From Candidatus Limnocylindrales bacterium (GTDB taxonomy: Bacteria; Desulfobacterota; Binatia; UBA1149; CAITLU01), in contig DATNBU010000033.1 in the NCBI GenBank assembly GCA_035571835.1, positions 62,001 through 126,000 of the forward strand: DNA of 64,000 bases, read 5' to 3'. The position numbers and the translations under genes were made by a program. The notes under the pieces are model-generated. The model did not search any database and was not told where the DNA came from. It worked only from the letters and a program-made list of their open reading frames with translations. Positions 26,364 to 34,838 of the stretch are shown one piece after another (the stretch's first letter is position 1; every line of letters starts with the position of its first letter).

Positions 26364-27814
26364 AATAGAGCCCTAATCCCCGCCAACACTTCCGCACTCT
26401 GCCGATCCAACGCCGCAATCTCGTCAAGAATGTCCTTCGGCCTTCGGTGCGTGACCACTTCACCACCGTTCGGGTTCTTCACAGACAAATCGAATGTCTT
26501 CTGGTTAATGGTTGCGGCCTCAACCGTCCAGGATTTCAGTGAATCGGTAAAGTTCTTCTGTAGCTTTACAAACTCGGCCAGATCGTCGTCGTTCAGCGGA
26601 TTCGTCTTTCCAAGGCTTCGACCGGGCTCCAACTGATAGAACCAGATCTTCCGTGTCGACCGGCCCTTCTCGAAAAATAGGACCACGGTCTTCACACCGG
26701 CCCCTTGAAACGTCTTCTCCGGGCAGTCCAAAACAGTGTGAAGATTGCAGCTATCGAGAAGAAGCTTCCGAAGGCTCACCGCAGCGTTGTCGCCGTTGGA
26801 CAAAAACGTGTTCTTGATGACCACCGCCCCTCTCCCACCAGCCCGCATCATCTTGATGAAGTGTTGGAGGAACAGGAAAGCTGTCTCCCCGGTCTTGATG
26901 GTGAAGTTTTGCTGGACCTCTTTCCGTTCATTGCCGCCAAAGGGGGGATTGGCCAGTACGATATCGTAGCGATCCTTCTCCTGAACGTCGGCAAGGTTCT
27001 CGGTCAACGTGTTCGTGTGGATGATGTTCGGTGCCTCAATCCCATGAAGAATCATGTTCATGATGGCGATGACGTATGCGAGAGACTTCTTTTCCTTGCC
27101 GTAAAAGGTCTTCTTCTGGAGGGTCGTAACGTCCTTGGTCGTGAGCTTCCCCTTGCGCTTCAGGTATTCGAAGGACTCGCAAAGAAATCCTGCTGACCCA
27201 ACAGCACCGTCATAAATCGTCTCCCCAATCTTCGGGTCTACAACTTTCACCATCGCCCGGATCAGTGGACGTGGGGTGTAATACTCGCCGCCGTTTCGAC
27301 CGGCGTTCCCCATATTCTTGATTTTCGCTTCATAGAGGTGCGAAAGCTCGTGCTTCTCGGTTTGGGAACGGAAGCGAAGCTCATCGATGTGGTCAATGAT
27401 CTCCCGGAGGTTGTAGCCACTGGTGATCTTGTTTTTGATCTCCCCGAATATCTCACCGATCTTATACTCGATGGTATTCGGACCCGTGGCTTTCTGCTTG
27501 AAGCCATGGAGATACGGGAAGAGCTTTCCGTTGACGAAATCTCTTAGGTCGTCACCGGTCGTCGCCTTGTTGTGGTCGAGCTTGCCGTCCTTTCCTTTCG
27601 GTGCAGCCCAAGAATCCCAGCGATACTGCCTGTCGAGAATGTAGCTGTACTTCTTTCCGGCCAGAGCGGCTTCGTCAGCCCGGTCTTGCTCAAGATTATC
27701 GAGGTACTTCAGGAACAGCAGCCAAGAGGTCTGCTCCGAATAGTCCAGTTCCGTGGTGCATCCGGCCTCCTTTCGGAGAACGTCATCGATGTTTTTGAAA
27801 GCTTGCTCGAACAC
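26360..27814 (-). CDS. hsdM: Type I restriction-modification N6-adenine methyltransferase subunit
   Basis: 484 aa from GTG 27814. An N-terminal helical HsdM domain (about 1-130) is followed by the methyltransferase domain with SAM motif DGAVGSAGF (202-210) and catalytic motif IV NPPFGG (289-294). It transfers a methyl group to adenine N6 in the site selected by HsdS and forms the core of the restriction complex. It is the first gene of the minus-strand operon; the 155 nt upstream, shared with the divergent recombinase gene, should hold the promoter. Confidence 0.96.
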   Translation of the reverse strand: MFEQAFKNIDDVLRKEAGCTTELDYSEQTSWLLFLKYLDNLEQDRADEAALAGKKYSYILDRQYRWDSWAAPKGKDGKLDHNKATTGDDLRDFVNGKLFPYLHGFKQKATGPNTIEYKIGEIFGEIKNKITSGYNLREIIDHIDELRFRSQTEKHELSHLYEAKIKNMGNAGRNGGEYYTPRPLIRAMVKVVDPKIGETIYDGAVGSAGFLCESFEYLKRKGKLTTKDVTTLQKKTFYGKEKKSLAYVIAIMNMILHGIEAPNIIHTNTLTENLADVQEKDRYDIVLANPPFGGNERKEVQQNFTIKTGETAFLFLQHFIKMMRAGGRGAVVIKNTFLSNGDNAAVSLRKLLLDSCNLHTVLDCPEKTFQGAGVKTVVLFFEKGRSTRKIWFYQLEPGRSLGKTNPLNDDDLAEFVKLQKNFTDSLKSWTVEAATINQKTFDLSVKNPNGGEVVTHRRPKDILDEIAALDRQSAEVLAGIRALL

Positions 27815-27969
27815 TGTGTTCCCTTCACTTCTGCTGACCGTTCCGGCTGATGGCCAAGCTCAGATCGGGGCAAACTATACGCGCCCAGCAGTCGATGCCC
27901 GCAGTTGGGTGCCTTTCTGGCCGTTACAGTCCTTGACCGCCCGATTAAGATCTGTTACAAAGCCTGAGA

Positions 27970-28656
27970 ATGACGAGTTCTCGACCCTTCACCCATCGCC
28001 AAGAAGCGGTCGCATACTTCCGGGTCTCAACGCAGAGGCAGGCGGCGAGTGGACTCGGACTCGACGCCCAGCAGTCAACAGTCACCACTTACGCCAAGGC
28101 AGCCAGTCTGAGCGTCATAGCGGAGTACGTGGAGACGGAGACTGGAACCGGCAAGAAAGCCCGCCCCAAGCTCGCTGAGGCCCTGCGGGAGGCAAAAGCT
28201 CGCAAGGCGGTTCTTCTTATCGCCAAGATCGACCGTCTCGCTCGAAACGTCCGCTTCGTGGCCGAACTCATGGAGGCTGGGGTGGACTTTGTCGCCGTGG
28301 ATATGCCGGATGCCAACAAGCTGACCGTCCACATAATCGCAGCTTTAGCGGAACATGAGGCCCGCCTGATCTCGGTTCGCACCAAAGATGCTTTAGGCGC
28401 GGCCAAGCGTCGTGGTGTCCGCCTTGGAACGCCCGGAAACCTGACTCGTCACGCTCAGATCAAGGGAGCCACGGCGATGAAGGCAAAGGCTATTGAGGAA
28501 AGTCGCTACGCCGCCACACTCGCACAGCTTCTGGCCAAAGATGGTCTCACTCTTCGTGCTATCGCTCAGCGGCTGAATGAGACCGGGCACCGAACTCGCA
28601 CTGGCAAGCAGTGGGGACCGGTACAGGTCTCTAGGATGCTCGACCGGCTACGCTGA
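27970..28656 (+). CDS. Serine recombinase (resolvase/invertase family)
   Basis: 228 aa. The resolvase catalytic domain has the nucleophile in AYFRVSTQRQ (Ser20), then GLGLDAQ, KIDRLARN and AEHEARLISVRTKDAL. A C-terminal helix-turn-helix part (TLRAIAQRLNETGHRTRTG) gives DNA binding. The small size resembles resolvases/invertases rather than large integrases. It is divergent from hsdM. Such recombinases often travel with restriction systems; whether it moves the island or inverts a segment is unknown. I see no obvious inverted crossover sites nearby. Confidence 0.9.
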   Translation: MTSSRPFTHRQEAVAYFRVSTQRQAASGLGLDAQQSTVTTYAKAASLSVIAEYVETETGTGKKARPKLAEALREAKARKAVLLIAKIDRLARNVRFVAELMEAGVDFVAVDMPDANKLTVHIIAALAEHEARLISVRTKDALGAAKRRGVRLGTPGNLTRHAQIKGATAMKAKAIEESRYAATLAQLLAKDGLTLRAIAQRLNETGHRTRTGKQWGPVQVSRMLDRLR

Positions 28657-28817
28657 ATCCTTTCGCATTGTCCGCGTTCGCCAATCGGCCCCATTCATCC
28701 ACCTTACGGCACGGGTTGTCGGCAATGCAGTGGTCAGGCTTCGCTTCCTACCATCGCAAAGCGCATCTTGTATCGGAGCGCCGAACGTTCTTCGTCTTCG
28801 CGCTCGCCGTCTGATCC

Positions 28818-29666
28818 GTGAAACTCGTTATCGACAGCAACCGATTGCGAAGCCCTCAGCTTCGAGAATTTCTTGCGCAATCACCAGCGAACTTCGCTGT
28901 TTTGACCGACTATGCTTGGATGGAAGCGCACAATGGCGACTCCCTAGTAACGTTCCTTGCTTCAATGGAGGTGCTACGGCACTTCCCCCGTCAAGTGCTA
29001 TTTCTAATCGGTACCACAAGAGTGTGCGCTCTCAGCGGGAACCCGTCAGGTCTTACTGACCGCATGATCGACACGAAGACGAGCGGAGGCTTTGAGCGTT
29101 TTGTTCGCTACTTGGATCTGGCTCGCAATGGCGACGCTACAGTTCAGCGCAGCATTTTCGAGTACGGCACCGCCGCATCAGCTCATCTAGCTACGATGCT
29201 CTCGCCTGCGGTTAGTTCTGAGGAATACTTCAGACGTTTTTCGAAAGACTTCTCCTATGCCGAGCTACAACAGCTGCGAGCGGGGGGCCCGTTGCCGTGG
29301 GAGTTCTTGGATAGGCTGGTCACCGTTGTCATTCAGATATCAAAGGTTCTGTTCGTGGAGCATCCGGCCACTACGCAGAAACCGCCTTTCGAAGAACTCC
29401 CCAATACTTTCATCTTTCGCTGGACGCTCTGCTCCTTTCTCCTCGAACTCGAGCGAAAGAGAACAGGTGGGCGTCAGAACGCGAAGGCGAAAATACTCCG
29501 CAACGACGTGGTAGACATGACATTCGCTGCATATGGCACCTACTTTGACGGGCTTATGACAACAGACGCCATTGCGCGGCTTATCCACGACCAAGCCAGC
29601 AGGTTTCTCGCAGAGCTATTCCGCTGCGACACTCCTGCTGCTCGGTTTCACGCGCCCACGAGCTGA
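28818..29666 (+). CDS. PIN-like domain protein upstream of the HEPN gene
   Basis: 282 aa. The ends of the protein carry acids arranged as in PIN-like nucleases: VIDSN (Asp6), TDYAWMEAH (Glu about 33), and near the C-terminus RNDVVDMTFAAYGTYFDGLMTTD, with several Asp residues on the expected strand. The middle 150 residues are helical and unassigned. The domain call is by motif pattern and is less sure than for the DUF4935-type protein. It ends 26 nt before the ApeA-like gene on the same strand, so the two are probably one transcript. Confidence 0.65.
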   Translation: MKLVIDSNRLRSPQLREFLAQSPANFAVLTDYAWMEAHNGDSLVTFLASMEVLRHFPRQVLFLIGTTRVCALSGNPSGLTDRMIDTKTSGGFERFVRYLDLARNGDATVQRSIFEYGTAASAHLATMLSPAVSSEEYFRRFSKDFSYAELQQLRAGGPLPWEFLDRLVTVVIQISKVLFVEHPATTQKPPFEELPNTFIFRWTLCSFLLELERKRTGGRQNAKAKILRNDVVDMTFAAYGTYFDGLMTTDAIARLIHDQASRFLAELFRCDTPAARFHAPTS

Positions 29667-29692
29667 GACATCACGCTTTTACCCAGCGCGTT

Positions 29693-31006
29693 ATGCCGAT
29701 CACAGAAATGAATCTCTTCGAAGAGAAGCGGTGGCTAGGAGAGTTCTTTGCTCCCGGTGCCTACGAGAAGCGTTTTTTTGGAGAACTCAACTACGCACCT
29801 GACAGCGGATTGGAACTCGCATACGGAATTGGAGCAGAAATCCAACCACCCGAAACGCAAATACTGCATGGCTACTTAGCTTCTGGAGAACACTGCACTC
29901 TCTTTGCCGACTTTAGAAGGGACGCTATCAGCAGCTTTTTCGGCAATGGGAAGATTGGTTGTCGTTTCATGGTTCTTGATGAATGCGTTGAACCGACCGC
30001 TCGGTTCGACCAACTGTCGTTCACGCTCACAAACCTTCAAGAATTTTTCTACCCTTACGGCCTCGTGTCAGATGTGAAGTTTTCCCAAGAGCCGCTTCTA
30101 AAGGTCGATACAAGCTTCGGTTCGATTGAGGTTCGCAACAGTGCGATCTTCAATTACCTTTCTCCCGATCTAACCGAGTTCTACAGCGAGAACGATTCGG
30201 CCTTGGAGGAATTTAAAGCTGCATTCGGCAGCTTGAAGAAAAAGTATCCAGACTTTCATCCCATGGTGCGAAAGGAGTTCGCCTACCGTGTACGGCTGAA
30301 TTTTCATACGGGCTTGTCGCTGGCCGACGCCTATCGGGAAATGACAAATTTGGCTGATCTGTTTGCTGTCCTGACGTACCGACCAGTCCATCCAGAAACG
30401 ATACAGGTCAGACGGCTCGGCGCAGACGAACCTGCCCCTTCCCTTCGTGTGTATCCCTACATCAGACTCGACACCCGAACCGTGAAGCTTTGCCGACGCC
30501 CCCTGATGAATCACACTATGCCGATTACTAACTCCAAGATCGTGTTGGACCAGATCATTGCAAAGTGGGTAGCTGGACCAGCGGCGAATACGACGCTCGT
30601 CACAAGCTTACAGCAGAAGACGGGATTTAGGACGCTGCACGATCTCCACGGGGAACTAATTCTATATTGCACGCAGCTGGAATCGATCAGCTACGAAGCC
30701 GGGAACAAGGAAAAGAAGTACGAGTACGCACTTGTCACGTATGCTTCTGCGCCTATGCGCAATACGCTCGCTGCGCTCTTCGCAAACGCTGGACTCTCGG
30801 ACCTCGGAAAAGCGGTTGGACAACTCCGAGACGAAATTGCCCACGTCAAGAAGCCGAAGATATTGTTAGGAAAGCTTGGGGTCCCTGATCTAAGTCGAAT
30901 ATCTCGCTTACTCGAACTGACGATACTGTCGCGCCTGCTCACCAAGCTCGATATTCCACCGAACATTATTGCAGACTTTCAAGAGAGGTTTGCAACTACC
31001 AACTGA
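29693..31006 (+). CDS. ApeA-like HEPN-domain protein (putative abortive-infection ribonuclease)
   Basis: 437 aa. The N-terminus EEKRWLGEFFAPGAYEKRF with a following FGELNYAP matches the ApeA N-terminal domain (about 5-160). The C-terminal helical region (about 280-437) ends in a HEPN catalytic motif, Arg379 to His384 in LRDEIAHVK, of the R-x4-6-H type that cuts RNA. ApeA-family proteins are known as single-gene phage defence in which HEPN activity shuts down growth. Activity here is inferred. It follows the PIN-like gene closely, placing two potential RNases side by side. Confidence 0.75.
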   Translation: MPITEMNLFEEKRWLGEFFAPGAYEKRFFGELNYAPDSGLELAYGIGAEIQPPETQILHGYLASGEHCTLFADFRRDAISSFFGNGKIGCRFMVLDECVEPTARFDQLSFTLTNLQEFFYPYGLVSDVKFSQEPLLKVDTSFGSIEVRNSAIFNYLSPDLTEFYSENDSALEEFKAAFGSLKKKYPDFHPMVRKEFAYRVRLNFHTGLSLADAYREMTNLADLFAVLTYRPVHPETIQVRRLGADEPAPSLRVYPYIRLDTRTVKLCRRPLMNHTMPITNSKIVLDQIIAKWVAGPAANTTLVTSLQQKTGFRTLHDLHGELILYCTQLESISYEAGNKEKKYEYALVTYASAPMRNTLAALFANAGLSDLGKAVGQLRDEIAHVKKPKILLGKLGVPDLSRISRLLELTILSRLLTKLDIPPNIIADFQERFATTN

Positions 31007-31008
31007 AC

Positions 31009-31317
31009 ATGAGGCCAGAAGTAGAACGAAGGACGACGCTGAGATCGCATCCTCCGTCCCTGAAAGCCGCAAACTCGTCCTATCTCCTAATCACGTAGTA
31101 CCTGCGGACGGAAGCACATCGGGGAACATCCAAGCCTTCTGCTATTCGGGCGATTCGAGAAGAGAGCCGGGATTACAGCGCCTACTCGATAGCCGCTGCA
31201 CAGGCCCGCTTTTCTAGCTCAGGGCCTGCTTAGAGAATAGGCGCTGGAGAACGAGTGCCGCAATTCGACACGACTAAGGACGTTACCGACGCTGTTCAGT
31301 TGCTGCGTTCCATCTGA
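31009..31317 (+). pseudogene. Probable decayed ORF filling the gap between two defence genes
   Basis: Between the HEPN stop (31006) and the next ATG (31321) no intact gene is visible. One frame runs from ATG 31009 to TGA 31315-31317 with two internal TAG codons and ends in a protein-like stretch (QFDTTKDVTDAVQLLRSI). Another frame over the first two thirds also reads plausibly (DDAEIASSVPESRKLVLSP), so a frameshift plus stops is possible. I take it as a degraded small gene of the same operon; chance cannot be excluded. Confidence 0.3.
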
Positions 31318-31320
31318 AGT

Positions 31321-32094
31321 ATGTCTCACTTCTGGAAACGGTTCGTTCTCAAACGCACTCTTCGAAGGTGCGCAACGGATTCCGTGCCGCGAAGCGGACC
31401 GGAAGGGAAAGCCGTAAACTCATTTTCCGTCTGGATTACTGTCGCTGAAGAAAACCTGAAGGTCTGGTGTCACCAAGCGGGCGATCAGGGTGTCGTTGGC
31501 AAACGTCTCGACAACGGAACGTACTCAATCGAGGTCTGCGTCCCTTACGCTTCAATTGACGGTTCGCACGTCGAAATTCAGCATTGGTACGGACTGGATG
31601 CTTTCCACTACGACAGCATCCGGCAGTACGTACTCGAAGGTCTATCCGGCTACGATTTTTTCAAGCTAGGGGTCGGAAGGCTTCGGCAGTCGTTCTTCAA
31701 TCGCAAGCCGCTTATCCGACTCGAATTGATGTCGCTGCTACGTCAGTTCGTTAAGCTGACGAATGCTGAGCCTTCCTTCAAGACCGCGCCGCATTCCCTT
31801 GTCGCCCATGTCTCAGGCGGAATGCGGACGTATCTGCACCCTGATCACATCGAAGCAACGAAACACTACCGTTTGCTTCTAGACGCTTTGGTGGAGAGAG
31901 GCGATCTGCACCGAGACCATGGCGGCAACTACTCGCTTGCGCCCAAGGCGCTCATTACCCTTGCCCAGTTTGAACACGACGAACGAAGACATGGAGACAA
32001 CACCCGCAGTGCGAATCGGATGCTGCTCTTGACCGTAGCATTAATTGGCGTTGGTCTCCTTCAGGCGTGGGCGACATGGATGGCGAGCAAATGA
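31321..32094 (+). CDS. Hypothetical tail-anchored protein
   Basis: 257 aa. The body is soluble. Residues about 185-225 (YRLLLDALVERGDLHRDHGG, then YSLAPKALITLAQFE) look like a winged-helix-type unit. A single hydrophobic helix at about 234-254 (LLLTVALIGVGLLQAW) ends the protein and should anchor it in the inner membrane with the body in the cytoplasm. I recognise no named family. Its TGA overlaps the ATG of the next gene (32091-32094), so the pair is translationally coupled. A membrane-bound sensor partner for that nuclease-like protein is a reasonable inference. Confidence 0.7.
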   Translation: MSHFWKRFVLKRTLRRCATDSVPRSGPEGKAVNSFSVWITVAEENLKVWCHQAGDQGVVGKRLDNGTYSIEVCVPYASIDGSHVEIQHWYGLDAFHYDSIRQYVLEGLSGYDFFKLGVGRLRQSFFNRKPLIRLELMSLLRQFVKLTNAEPSFKTAPHSLVAHVSGGMRTYLHPDHIEATKHYRLLLDALVERGDLHRDHGGNYSLAPKALITLAQFEHDERRHGDNTRSANRMLLLTVALIGVGLLQAWATWMASK

Positions 32095-33725
32095 TTGCCG
32101 AAGGGGCTGACACGACCTTCGATGATGCGATTCGTCGCCTCAACAGAAAGAGTCTACGCAGCGCCCTGACTACCGCTTCCTTTCTTTCTGCCCTCGAATA
32201 CGCGGGACACTCTAGCAGCCCACTCTTCCCAAGCCTGAACAACGAGAAGACTCGGCTGATAGCGGAGGCAGCGATTCGAAGCAGGTCGGCATGGTACAAG
32301 GACGAGCCAGTCATCCCGAAGGATCTGCCCATACTTCTCAATGGAGCCTTGACCGCTTCAGACGATCATCGGCTTGACGAGATTTCATCGGATCGGCCAC
32401 GACAGGAAATGCTCTACGACCTGCAAAAGTATTTCTCTCGGCTCGCATATGTTCAGATTCGACCCCAGCAGAATCAAGGGATCGCACTCGGCCAGCTTCT
32501 AGCCGTGACCGAACGACTTCCCCATGACCACTGGCAAGAGCTACCGCCTGAAATCCAGAATGTTGCCCAGTCTTTCCCGCAGGCTGCTCAGCAGGCGCTG
32601 GGCGAGTCTCCGTCAAATTTGATTCGAGCGGCCACTCTTCTCCTAAGCTACCTGACAAGAGTGGGCGAAACTTTCCTAACCCATGTACCAACGCCGCCAT
32701 CATTCCAGAAGCAACGATGGCAGGCAGAACAGTTATACAAACTCGTTGGACAAGCGGGCGCTCAAGTCGCTGACCTCGCCATTCACCGCTCAGCCTTCGA
32801 ACGGATGCTCACCAACGCCGGGCTATCCTGTAAAGCGGAACCCTTTCTAAGAGTCTTCTCCGGCCTAATTGACGATCTACGCAAGCTATACGAGTTGCCG
32901 CATTTCAATCTTGGCCCAGAAGGACATCGCCTCTCCCCTTTGGATCGGTTCCCAGTGGTGCTGGCGGACGATGGCGCTTTTTTTGTGATTCCGAACGCAC
33001 GCAAGTTCTGCGCAGCCCTGAGCAGTGTTGTTCATTTCTCCTTGAATGAACTCTGCCGTGAGTCCTACGAGAGGGTTCGAGGGCACTGCCTTGAATTGTA
33101 CTTTCGGAGGGTGCTTTCGGCTCGCGCTCCAACACTTTTAGTGATCCCCGAAAAGAAGTGGGCGACTGGCAAGGGGAACATTGCTGGCCCAGACCTCACC
33201 ATTATCGACCATGGGGAGCACCCAATGGTTCTCGGCATTGAGATCAAATTTCGTAGGATGTTGCCAAACACCCGCTTCGAACTGCGGGACGAGGATATCA
33301 AGAGCAACTATAGCGACCTCTGGTCAGCACTCACAAAACTGGACGGAAAGCTCGACCAAGTGTTGGCGGGTCGGGGAGATTACTCTCAATACCGTTCTGA
33401 CCTTGAGAGAGCTCGCAAGTATCCCCGCAGACTGCTTGGAGTTACCGGAGAGGCGCCATTCATGTTTGCCGAACTTGCGAACGCGCTTGCAGACCGCGAC
33501 TCAGATTTCCCGCTTCATGGAGTCAGCAAAAACTGGTCAGTTATGGGTGCCGAAACATTCGAACGCTTCATTGAAGCTAGCGTGCAGCACGCCATCCCAC
33601 TTCTCGATCTGTTCGACCAGTATCTCTCGGAGTCCACGAATCTCGAATTGTCCGGGGGAATGGCGGAAGCCTTTGGCAACATGGAACTCGATCTGAGCCA
33701 GAGCTACGCGGCTTCTTTCCTCTAG
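32091..33725 (+). CDS. Putative PD-(D/E)XK nuclease-like protein
   Basis: 544 aa from ATG 32091, the start coupled to the previous gene; GTG 32067 and ATG 32076 are alternatives. The first ~300 residues are helical and unassigned. Around 340-400 is a candidate restriction-endonuclease-like core: RVRGHCLELYFRRVL, then GPDLTIID (Asp368) and LGIEIKF (Glu384, Lys386), i.e. D...ExK with normal spacing and strand pattern. That would make it a metal-dependent DNase. The rest is unknown. The membrane-anchored partner and location suggest a two-gene defence module I cannot match to a named system. Confidence 0.7.
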   Translation: MIAEGADTTFDDAIRRLNRKSLRSALTTASFLSALEYAGHSSSPLFPSLNNEKTRLIAEAAIRSRSAWYKDEPVIPKDLPILLNGALTASDDHRLDEISSDRPRQEMLYDLQKYFSRLAYVQIRPQQNQGIALGQLLAVTERLPHDHWQELPPEIQNVAQSFPQAAQQALGESPSNLIRAATLLLSYLTRVGETFLTHVPTPPSFQKQRWQAEQLYKLVGQAGAQVADLAIHRSAFERMLTNAGLSCKAEPFLRVFSGLIDDLRKLYELPHFNLGPEGHRLSPLDRFPVVLADDGAFFVIPNARKFCAALSSVVHFSLNELCRESYERVRGHCLELYFRRVLSARAPTLLVIPEKKWATGKGNIAGPDLTIIDHGEHPMVLGIEIKFRRMLPNTRFELRDEDIKSNYSDLWSALTKLDGKLDQVLAGRGDYSQYRSDLERARKYPRRLLGVTGEAPFMFAELANALADRDSDFPLHGVSKNWSVMGAETFERFIEASVQHAIPLLDLFDQYLSESTNLELSGGMAEAFGNMELDLSQSYAASFL

Positions 33726-33761
33726 TTTTCGGAGCTTCGCACGTCTCACACCGTGAGACCC

Positions 33762-34328
33762 TCAGGACAATTCAAGCTCCGGGAAATCAGCGGCTGCGCC
33801 CCTCAGAATGCGCCCATGGATCTCTTGCTGATCTTCGTCATGCCCAGCGCAAGTCAAATAGTAGTTCGTAGATCCAAGGCGCTTGTAGATAAGCCATTCA
33901 CCGGTCAGAGAATGCGACTTCTCACGTTTCCCGTAAGCTCCCAAAACGTATTCCCTCGCTATCTCGCCAGCCAGCTTCCAAGCTCGCTCCGCATCATCGT
34001 CAACTGGACCCGCTTGGCTCACCTTCCCTCCCATCATCTTAAGTAGTTTCTTGTCCGTCCAATGGCTCTGCACATTCTTCGCAATGAATCTCGCATTGAC
34101 GAAGTGCTTGTACATGAGCCCCGCCAGAGGACCGATGGCGAACTCTCTGGATGGACCTGTCCGACTCGTCTCTTCATCGATTCCCTCTAGCAATCGAATC
34201 TCTTCCAGTATTGGGAACGGATTCAGCGGCCCTTCAAAAAGGAATTTCTCTAGCTGAGCTTTGAGGACCGAAGACATCTTCGCATCGCCAAGCCGCTGCC
34301 CTGAGAGCCACCTTTCAAAATCCGTCAT
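33762..34328 (-). CDS. Hypothetical cytosolic protein
   Basis: 188 aa from ATG 34328 (MTDFERWLSGQRLG); an upstream ATG at 34409 would overlap the integrase remnant and is less likely. It has no signal peptide or membrane segment. It contains KFLFEGPLNPFPILEEIRLLEG and, near the end, LTGEWLIYKRLGSTNYYLTCAGHD. I recognise no domain. It is convergent with the nuclease-like gene, 36 nt apart, and is the only gene on its strand in this end of the island. Confidence 0.7.
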   Translation of the reverse strand: MTDFERWLSGQRLGDAKMSSVLKAQLEKFLFEGPLNPFPILEEIRLLEGIDEETSRTGPSREFAIGPLAGLMYKHFVNARFIAKNVQSHWTDKKLLKMMGGKVSQAGPVDDDAERAWKLAGEIAREYVLGAYGKREKSHSLTGEWLIYKRLGSTNYYLTCAGHDEDQQEIHGRILRGAAADFPELELS

Positions 34329-34383
34329 GCGGGCTGCCGCTCCGTCTTTGTTACTCGTGCTCTTCAGGAACGTAGCGCCATAG

Positions 34384-34737
34384 GACTCGGACCGCGTATT
34401 CAAGAGCACCCCGACCCGTGAGAGGTTTCGCAGGGATTGCGAGCGTGCTGGGATCGATTACTCACCGGACCAGCGAGGCCGAACGATTGATCGGCACGCT
34501 CTCAGGGTGGCCTTCGTGACGATCCTTTCGGTGGTAAAGATACCTCCGAGGGTAGCCCAGAAGCTCGCCCGCCACACCGACCTCCAACTGACGATGAATG
34601 TGTATACGGACGCAGGAATGCTGGCCGGGGCGGAGGCGATGGAGACTCTCCCGGAATTCCGGGCATTCGACCCGGCTGAGGGCTCGAATCCTGTTGCACC
34701 CGGATGTTGCACTAGAATGCGGCGTAGAGGGGCTTGA
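34384..34737 (+). pseudogene. C-terminal remnant of a tyrosine recombinase (island integrase)
   Basis: An open frame without its N-terminal half. It carries the catalytic-domain end of a phage-type integrase: HALR (box with His and Arg, at about 34495-34506) in RTIDRHALRVAFVTIL, then AQKLARHTDLQLTMNVYTD with the second His and the nucleophilic Tyr. The core-binding domain and the first catalytic Arg are missing, so it cannot act. It points at the tmRNA border 100 nt away, the usual integrase-att arrangement. The frame runs on past the domain (about 36 extra codons) before its stop. Confidence 0.8.
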
Positions 34738-34799
34738 GGCGTTTTCCCCTGTCACAGAGGCTTTTCAGCGGACGGCGTAAAAGTCCTTTGTTTTTCCCA

Positions 34800-34830
34800 C
34801 TGTGACGGTTCTTGTCACGAACCGTCACAG
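34800..34830. repeat. Perfect 12-bp inverted repeat beside the island border
   Basis: Arms CTGTGACGGTTC (34800-34811) and GAACCGTCACAG (34819-34830) around a 7-nt loop. It begins 9 nt from the tmRNA 3' end, on the island side. It could be an intrinsic terminator for ssrA (the minus-strand run after it, GGGAAAAACAAAG, has no T-tract, so weak) or a binding site for recombination proteins. Confidence 0.5.
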
Positions 34831-34838
34831 AGTGGAGT

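Noticed and set aside
30969-31217. 82-codon frame overlapping the end of the HEPN gene
   Set aside because: It overlaps the HEPN reading frame, has no ribosome-binding site and competes with another equally good frame; described only as decayed sequence.
31009-31317. UAG recoding (pyrrolysine or suppression) in the gap ORF
   Set aside because: All other genes use ordinary stops including TAG, no matching tRNA or synthetase is seen, and simple decay explains the stops.
34507-34737. Stand-alone 76-aa protein
   Set aside because: The frame extends upstream without a start to 34384 and its sequence is the end of a tyrosine recombinase, so it is a truncated gene.
18514-34838. Island as a prophage or conjugative element
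   Set aside because: No capsid, terminase, tail, relaxase or type IV secretion genes; only defence-like genes and recombinases are present.
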